From assembly GCA_003223695.1 (NCBI GenBank), contig QHVY01000147.1:1-9495 (forward strand): 9,495 nt of DNA. Reading direction: 5' to 3'. The position numbers and the translations under genes are program-made. This DNA is from Acidobacteriota bacterium. GTDB taxonomy: Bacteria > Acidobacteriota > Thermoanaerobaculia > Gp7-AA8. The notes under the pieces are model-generated. The model ran no database searches and was not told the origin of the DNA. It saw only the letters and a program-made list of their open reading frames with translations. This document shows positions 6,649 through 9,495 of this stretch, piece after piece. Positions within the stretch are counted from its first letter, which is position 1, and each line of letters begins with the position of its first letter.

Positions 6649-7239
6649 CTACATCAACAGCTTCGCCAAATCGAGAACGATCGTCAACGCGTTCTCGTTG
6701 CGAACCACTCCGCGAATGAAATCGCTCTCCTCTCCGGGAGTAACAACCGGCTGCGGCTCGATGGCCGATCGATCGATTTTCGCCGGCCGAAGAACGCGAT
6801 CGACTTCGAAGCCTGCGAGGCCCGCTCCATCATGGACGACGATGATCCGTTGATCACCCTTCGGCGGCGGCTGTTTCAATTGCGAGCGAATATCGAGCAG
6901 CGTCACGATCGCTCCGCGAAGTGAAAAAATGCCGACGGTGTTCAAAGCCGCATTTGGAACACGCGTTGCCGGGCGCGCCTCGCTGATTTCAGCGACGTTC
7001 TCTAGATCGATCGCGTATCGCTCCGCGCCGAGGATGAACGTGAGCAGCTCAATTTCGTCGCCGGCTGTCTCGACCGGAGCCTCTTCGGCAAAACGCGGCG
7101 TGCCCACTGTTGTGAGAAACTGTTCGAGCTTCGTTTCTGGTGTAGCGGCGGCCTTCAGGCCGCCGTCGGACGGGCTAAAGCCCGCCGCTACACTTTTCTT
7201 CTCCTTCGCCCTCTTGCGGATCTTCGCGAGGTCAACCAT
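6649..7239 (-). CDS. cheW: CheW coupling protein with palindrome-encoded N-terminal insert
   Basis: 196 residues. Residues about 62-195 form a CheW/SH3-like domain: ELLTFILGAERYAIDLENVAEI, a VGIFSLRGAIVTLLDIRSQL segment typical of the family, the GFEVDRV strand and a closing FIRGVVRNENALTIVLDLAKLL. It should link CheA to chemoreceptors in the array. The N-terminus (1-60) is charged, low in complexity and probably disordered. Residues 16-34 (SVAAGFSPSDGGLKAAATP) are the in-frame translation of a palindromic repeat. Typical CheW proteins are about 150-170 residues, so this extension accounts for the extra length. The ATG at 7239 is preceded by GGAAG at short spacing, a weak ribosome site. It lies in the operon between the ATPase gene and the HEAT gene, with repeats on both sides. 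Confidence 0.93.
   Translation of the reverse strand: MVDLAKIRKRAKEKKSVAAGFSPSDGGLKAAATPETKLEQFLTTVGTPRFAEEAPVETAGDEIELLTFILGAERYAIDLENVAEISEARPATRVPNAALNTVGIFSLRGAIVTLLDIRSQLKQPPPKGDQRIIVVHDGAGLAGFEVDRVLRPAKIDRSAIEPQPVVTPGEESDFIRGVVRNENALTIVLDLAKLLM
7140..7193. repeat. Cruciform palindrome translated within the cheW N-terminus
   Basis: The outer stem GTGTAGCGGC (7140-7149) pairs perfectly with GCCGCTACAC (7184-7193). Two inner hairpins are GGCGGCCT/AGGCCGCC (7147-7164, loop TC) and CGGGCT/AGCCCG (7171-7184, loop AA). It is read in frame by cheW as residues 16-34. The first half is read in the same frame as the cheB copy (AGFSP in both). Confidence 0.92.
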
Positions 7240-7253
7240 GCGCTTCCGTTCAG

Positions 7254-7368
7254 TTTATCCTGAGGCGCAAAGCGCCGAAGGATCTCCGGTGAGATTCGCC
7301 GAGTGCCTGCTCCACCGAAGATCCTTCCGCCTCCCCCTCGCTCTGCTCGGGGTCGGCGTCAGGATAAA
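7254..7368. repeat. Inverted repeat between the ATPase gene and cheW
   Basis: TTTATCCTGA (7254-7263) is perfectly complementary to TCAGGATAAA (7359-7368). Inside, AAGGATCT (from 7278) faces AGATCCTT (7319-7326). It is the TTATCCTGA variant of the GTCATCCTGAGC..GGATCTC family and fills the gap of about 120 bases between the two genes. The stop codon of the ATPase gene (TCC TGA) is part of the right arm. Confidence 0.82.
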
Positions 7369-8177
7369 GTTCCCGGCGCTTCCATCCGATGCTCGCGTGC
7401 CGCCGAGGCGATGCGTGGCGGCTCGATGACTTCTGCGTCGTCGCCGAAGGCATCGAGCAGCGCGGTCGTCGCGAGCGTGTTGATCAGGCGGGGGATGCCG
7501 CCGCTGAGCGCATGGATCTGCTCCATCGCCGAACGGCTGAACGGATTGCGACTTGCGCCGGCGATCCGAAGGCGATGCTCGATGTAGCAAAGCGTCTCCT
7601 CGAGCGCGAGCGGGCCGAGGGAGTAGCGCATTCCGATGCGCTGTCGAAGCGGCGCGTATGCCGCGCGATCGAGACGCCAGTCGAGCTCCGGCTGTCCGAT
7701 CAGCAGCACGGACAGAAGATTTTGATCGTCGAGCTGGAAATTCGTGAGCAACCGGATCTCATCGAATGTCGCCTTGCTCGGAACAAGCTGCGCCTCATCG
7801 ATGATCAACACCGGCTCACGACGACTCTCGTACAGCTCGACGAGCTTCGCGTGAATCTGATCGAGCAAATCGCTGCGCAGCTTCGCCGGCTTGATACCGA
7901 GTCCATTGGCGATCGAGCGCAGCAACTGATTTGGCGTCAGGCGCGGATTGATGAGCAGCACGACGGGACGGGCATCGCCGATGCGGTCGATCAGCGCGCG
8001 AGAGAGCGTCGTCTTGCCCGATCCGATTTCGCCGACCAGCACGGCGAGCTCTTTCTCGTCAACGGCGTACTCCAGCCGCGCCAGCGCCTCCTGGTGCTGT
8101 GCGCTTTCGTACAGGAAGCTTGGATCGGGCGTTTTCCCGAATGGCTTCGTGGCGAAACCAAAGAATTCTTCAAACAT
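7359..8177 (-). CDS. ExeA/GspA-like AAA ATPase of the Che operon
   Basis: 272 residues. The N-terminus F..FFGFATKPFGKTPDPSFLYESAQHQEAL is the hallmark of the ExeA/GspA family. Then come Walker A GEIGSGKTT (49-57, K55), Walker B VLIIDEAQ (D127-E128), a sensor-1-like LLIGQPEL (158-165), an arginine-rich RQRIGMRY (178-185) and a sensor-2-like GGIPRLIN (226-233), so ATP hydrolysis is expected. Full ExeA adds a membrane helix and a periplasmic peptidoglycan-binding domain; both are absent, so this is the soluble ATPase part only. ExeA assists assembly of the type II secretin; here the place between cheA and cheW suggests work on the chemosensory array or its target (inference). The start has no Shine-Dalgarno and an AT-rich leader. 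The first 14 codons are duplicated upstream. The stop codon lies in a repeat. Confidence 0.92.
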   Translation of the reverse strand: MFEEFFGFATKPFGKTPDPSFLYESAQHQEALARLEYAVDEKELAVLVGEIGSGKTTLSRALIDRIGDARPVVLLINPRLTPNQLLRSIANGLGIKPAKLRSDLLDQIHAKLVELYESRREPVLIIDEAQLVPSKATFDEIRLLTNFQLDDQNLLSVLLIGQPELDWRLDRAAYAPLRQRIGMRYSLGPLALEETLCYIEHRLRIAGASRNPFSRSAMEQIHALSGGIPRLINTLATTALLDAFGDDAEVIEPPRIASAAREHRMEAPGTLS

Positions 8178-8283
8178 TGAAATTAAGAATTTCGAATTTC
8201 AAATGAAAAATTGAAAATCGACCCAGCATGCATTTTGAATTCTTCATTTGAAATTTGAAATTTCATGCATACGACCGCCGCTC
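8125..8283. repeat. Tandem duplication, copy 1 (holds the live ATPase start)
   Basis: This unit (about 159 bases) repeats as 8284-8449 to its right, with only scattered differences. It contains the first codons of the ATPase gene, the AT-rich spacer and a duplicated cheA tail (ARERRSYA then stop, with the stop at 8263-8265). That tail is detached from cheA; S replaces the A of the functional copy. A 13-base inverted repeat AATTTCAAATGAA (8195-8207) / TTCATTTGAAATT (8243-8255) lies within it. Confidence 0.92.
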
Positions 8284-8336
8284 TCGGGCGTTGCCCCGAA
8301 TGGCTTCGTGGCGAAACCAAAGAATTCTTCAAACAT
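8244..8336 (-). pseudogene. Chimeric remnant: duplicated ATPase 5' end fused to cheA tail DNA
   Basis: A 30-codon frame starts with the exact first 14 residues of the ATPase (MFEEFFGFATKPFG), crosses the duplication joint (ATPESGGR) into DNA copied from the cheA tail read in another frame, and stops in the AT-rich spacer. It is a by-product of the tandem duplication, not a known gene. It keeps the same AT-rich leader as the real ATPase gene, so it might be translated as a short leader peptide; nothing shows that it is. Confidence 0.8.
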
Positions 8337-8449
8337 TGAAATTAAAAATTTCGAATTTCAAATGAAAAATTGAAAATTGACCCAGCATGCATTTTGAATT
8401 CTTCATTTGAAATTTGAAATTTGAAATTTCATGCATACGCCCGCCGCTC
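8284..8449. repeat. Tandem duplication, copy 2 (holds the live cheA end)
   Basis: The offset to copy 1 is 159 bases at the ATPase start (8336 against 8177) and 166 bases at the cheA stop (8429 against 8263). The difference is one extra 7-base GAAATTT unit in this copy. It contains the true cheA C-terminus (ARERRAYA) and a dead copy of the ATPase start. The breakpoints share short similarity: TCGGGCGTT.CCC on the ATPase side and CCCGTGCCTTCCC on the cheA side. Confidence 0.92.
8354..8414. terminator. Long AT-rich hairpin after cheA
   Basis: AATTTCAAATGAA (8354-8366) is perfectly complementary to TTCATTTGAAATT (8402-8414), and the inner bases AATTGAAAAT / ATTTTGAATT extend the stem with one mismatch. 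It lies just downstream of the cheA stop, flanked by GAAATTT iterations. It could reduce read-through from cheA, but the stem is AT-rich and there is no clean T-run, so function is uncertain. A twin hairpin occurs in copy 1 at 8195-8255. Confidence 0.35.
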
Positions 8450-9495
8450 CCGTGCCTTCCCTCCAAAAGCCTCCATCAACGAGGCCACATCAATGACCAG
8501 AACGATTTCTCCTTCGCCGATCTCCGTCGCTCCGGCGATGCCCGGTGTTCTGGCCAGGCGCTCGCCGATTGACTTGATGACGATCTCCTGCTGGCGCACG
8601 ATCGCGTCGACGACCACACCAGCGAGTTTGTCGCCGGAACGAGTGACGACCACGAAGAGTCTGCGGTCGCCGTCTCCGTCCGTATCGAGCATGAACGCGT
8701 CTGCGAGTCGCATCAGCGGCAGTGTGAGGTGGCGCAGAGCGAGGACTTCGCGCGCCTCGACGGTCTGAATCTCGCCCGCGTGAATGCGCAGCGTCTCGTC
8801 GACACTCGTCAGCGGAATCGCGAACTGCTGGCCGGCTGCTCGCACGATCAGCGCCTGAATGATCGCCAGGGTGATCGGCAGAATGATTCGAAACGTCGTT
8901 CCGCGCCCCACTTCGGAGAGAACGTCGATGCTTCCCTTCAGGTCCTGAATGTTCTTCTTCACGACGTCGAGGCCGACGCCGCGGCCGGAGATCTCGCTCA
9001 CTTCGGCGGCCGTGGAAAATCCCGCCGTGAACAGCAGCTCGTAGGGATCTTCGGTGACGGGCAGCCCGCGCTTCGCCGCTGCGTTGCGCAGCGCCTGAGG
9101 ATCGATGCCGCGGCCGTCGTCGGAAACGTCGATGACGACCGAGTTTCCCTGCTGATACGCCGTCAGCGTCACGCGTCCCTTTGCGTCTTTGCCAGCCGCG
9201 AGGCGCTCCGTCGGCGATTCGATGCCGTGATCGATCGCGTTGCGGATGATGTGCATCAGTGGATCGCTGATCTCCTCGACGAGCATTTTGTCGAGCTCTG
9301 TGTCCTCGCCTCGAAGGACGAGCTCGATGTCTTTGTTCAGCTCACGCGCGAGCTTGCGCACGCTGCGCGACACCTTCGAGAAGATCTGCCCAACGGGCAC
9401 CATCCGCAGATCGATTGCCAGCTTCTGAAGCTCGTTGAGCTTGCGGGTCACATCACGGTTTTTTTCCAGCTTGCGCGTGAGGGTGTGTAGCTCGC
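8429..9495 (-). CDS. cheA: CheA chemosensory histidine kinase, C-terminal part
   Basis: The frame is open to the right edge, so the N-terminus (Hpt domain with the phospho-accepting His, and the response-regulator docking domain) is outside; 355 whole codons are seen. Visible in order are the end of the dimerisation helices (LAIDLRMVPV..FSKVSRSVRKLA), the HATPase domain with N-box HIIRNAIDHGIE, G1 box DDGRGID, F-box-like LLFTAGFST and G2 box GRGVGLDVVKKNI, and a C-terminal CheW-like regulatory domain (FRIILPITLAIIQAL to IVLVIDVASLMEAF). All ATP-binding residues look intact. It phosphorylates itself, then passes phosphate to the response regulator and CheB under receptor control. A GTG at 9451 is not the true start, since family-like sequence (HTLTRKLEKNRDV) continues upstream. 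The last eight codons are part of a tandem duplication. Confidence 0.97.
   Translation of the reverse strand, partial: ELHTLTRKLEKNRDVTRKLNELQKLAIDLRMVPVGQIFSKVSRSVRKLARELNKDIELVLRGEDTELDKMLVEEISDPLMHIIRNAIDHGIESPTERLAAGKDAKGRVTLTAYQQGNSVVIDVSDDGRGIDPQALRNAAAKRGLPVTEDPYELLFTAGFSTAAEVSEISGRGVGLDVVKKNIQDLKGSIDVLSEVGRGTTFRIILPITLAIIQALIVRAAGQQFAIPLTSVDETLRIHAGEIQTVEAREVLALRHLTLPLMRLADAFMLDTDGDGDRRLFVVVTRSGDKLAGVVVDAIVRQQEIVIKSIGERLARTPGIAGATEIGEGEIVLVIDVASLMEAFGGKARERRAYA

Noticed and set aside
6038..6719. Long plus-strand frames opposite the HEAT gene start (and similar plus-strand frames elsewhere)
   Set aside because: They lie antisense to clear protein families, are rich in Arg, Ser and Pro as expected for shadow frames of GC-rich DNA, and show no recognisable domain.
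8125..8449. CRISPR array or insertion sequence at the AT-rich repeats
   Set aside because: There are only two copies with a long unit, no regular spacers, no transposase and no terminal inverted repeats; the content is copied from the flanking genes.

Overview
The window is a GC-rich stretch of bacterial chromosome that reads almost entirely on the minus strand. It carries most of one chemosensory (Che) operon, followed downstream by the start of an unrelated membrane glycosyltransferase gene. The style suggests a soil or environmental Acidobacteriota-like bacterium. The pointers are high GC, palindromes of the GTGTAG..GGGCTTTAGCCC type, GTCATCCTGAGC..GGATCTC boxes, GTTGTCA heptads and AT-rich TTTGAAATTTC strings between genes. 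This assignment is inference; other deep-branching soil phyla are possible.

In transcription order (right to left) the operon is: cheA (C-terminal part only; the N-terminus lies beyond the right edge), an ExeA/GspA-like AAA ATPase, cheW, a 743-residue HEAT-repeat protein, cheR, cheB, a coiled-coil plus GAF protein, and a single-domain CheY-like response regulator. cheB/GAF and GAF/response regulator overlap, which indicates translational coupling. No chemoreceptor, cheD, cheC/cheZ or flagellar gene is visible. At the left edge a GT-C (PMT/ArnT-like) integral membrane glycosyltransferase begins and runs off the window.

The likely logic is a CheA/CheW core, CheR and CheB for adaptation, and a receiver as output. 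The HEAT protein, the ATPase and the GAF protein are accessory parts that suggest control of something other than, or beyond, flagellar motion. CheB looks catalytically damaged: an in-frame gap of about 17 residues removes the QHMPPGFT segment that holds the catalytic histidine, so the adaptation arm is probably non-canonical.

The second theme is repeats. Every non-overlapping gene junction of the operon holds a repeat or palindrome. Three further double-hairpin palindromes sit in frame inside coding sequences (cheB linker, cheW N-terminus, glycosyltransferase loop) and are translated into peptide inserts. Between cheA and the ATPase gene is a tandem duplication of about 160 bp. It copied the cheA tail, the spacer and the first 14 codons of the ATPase gene, leaving a chimeric 30-codon remnant.
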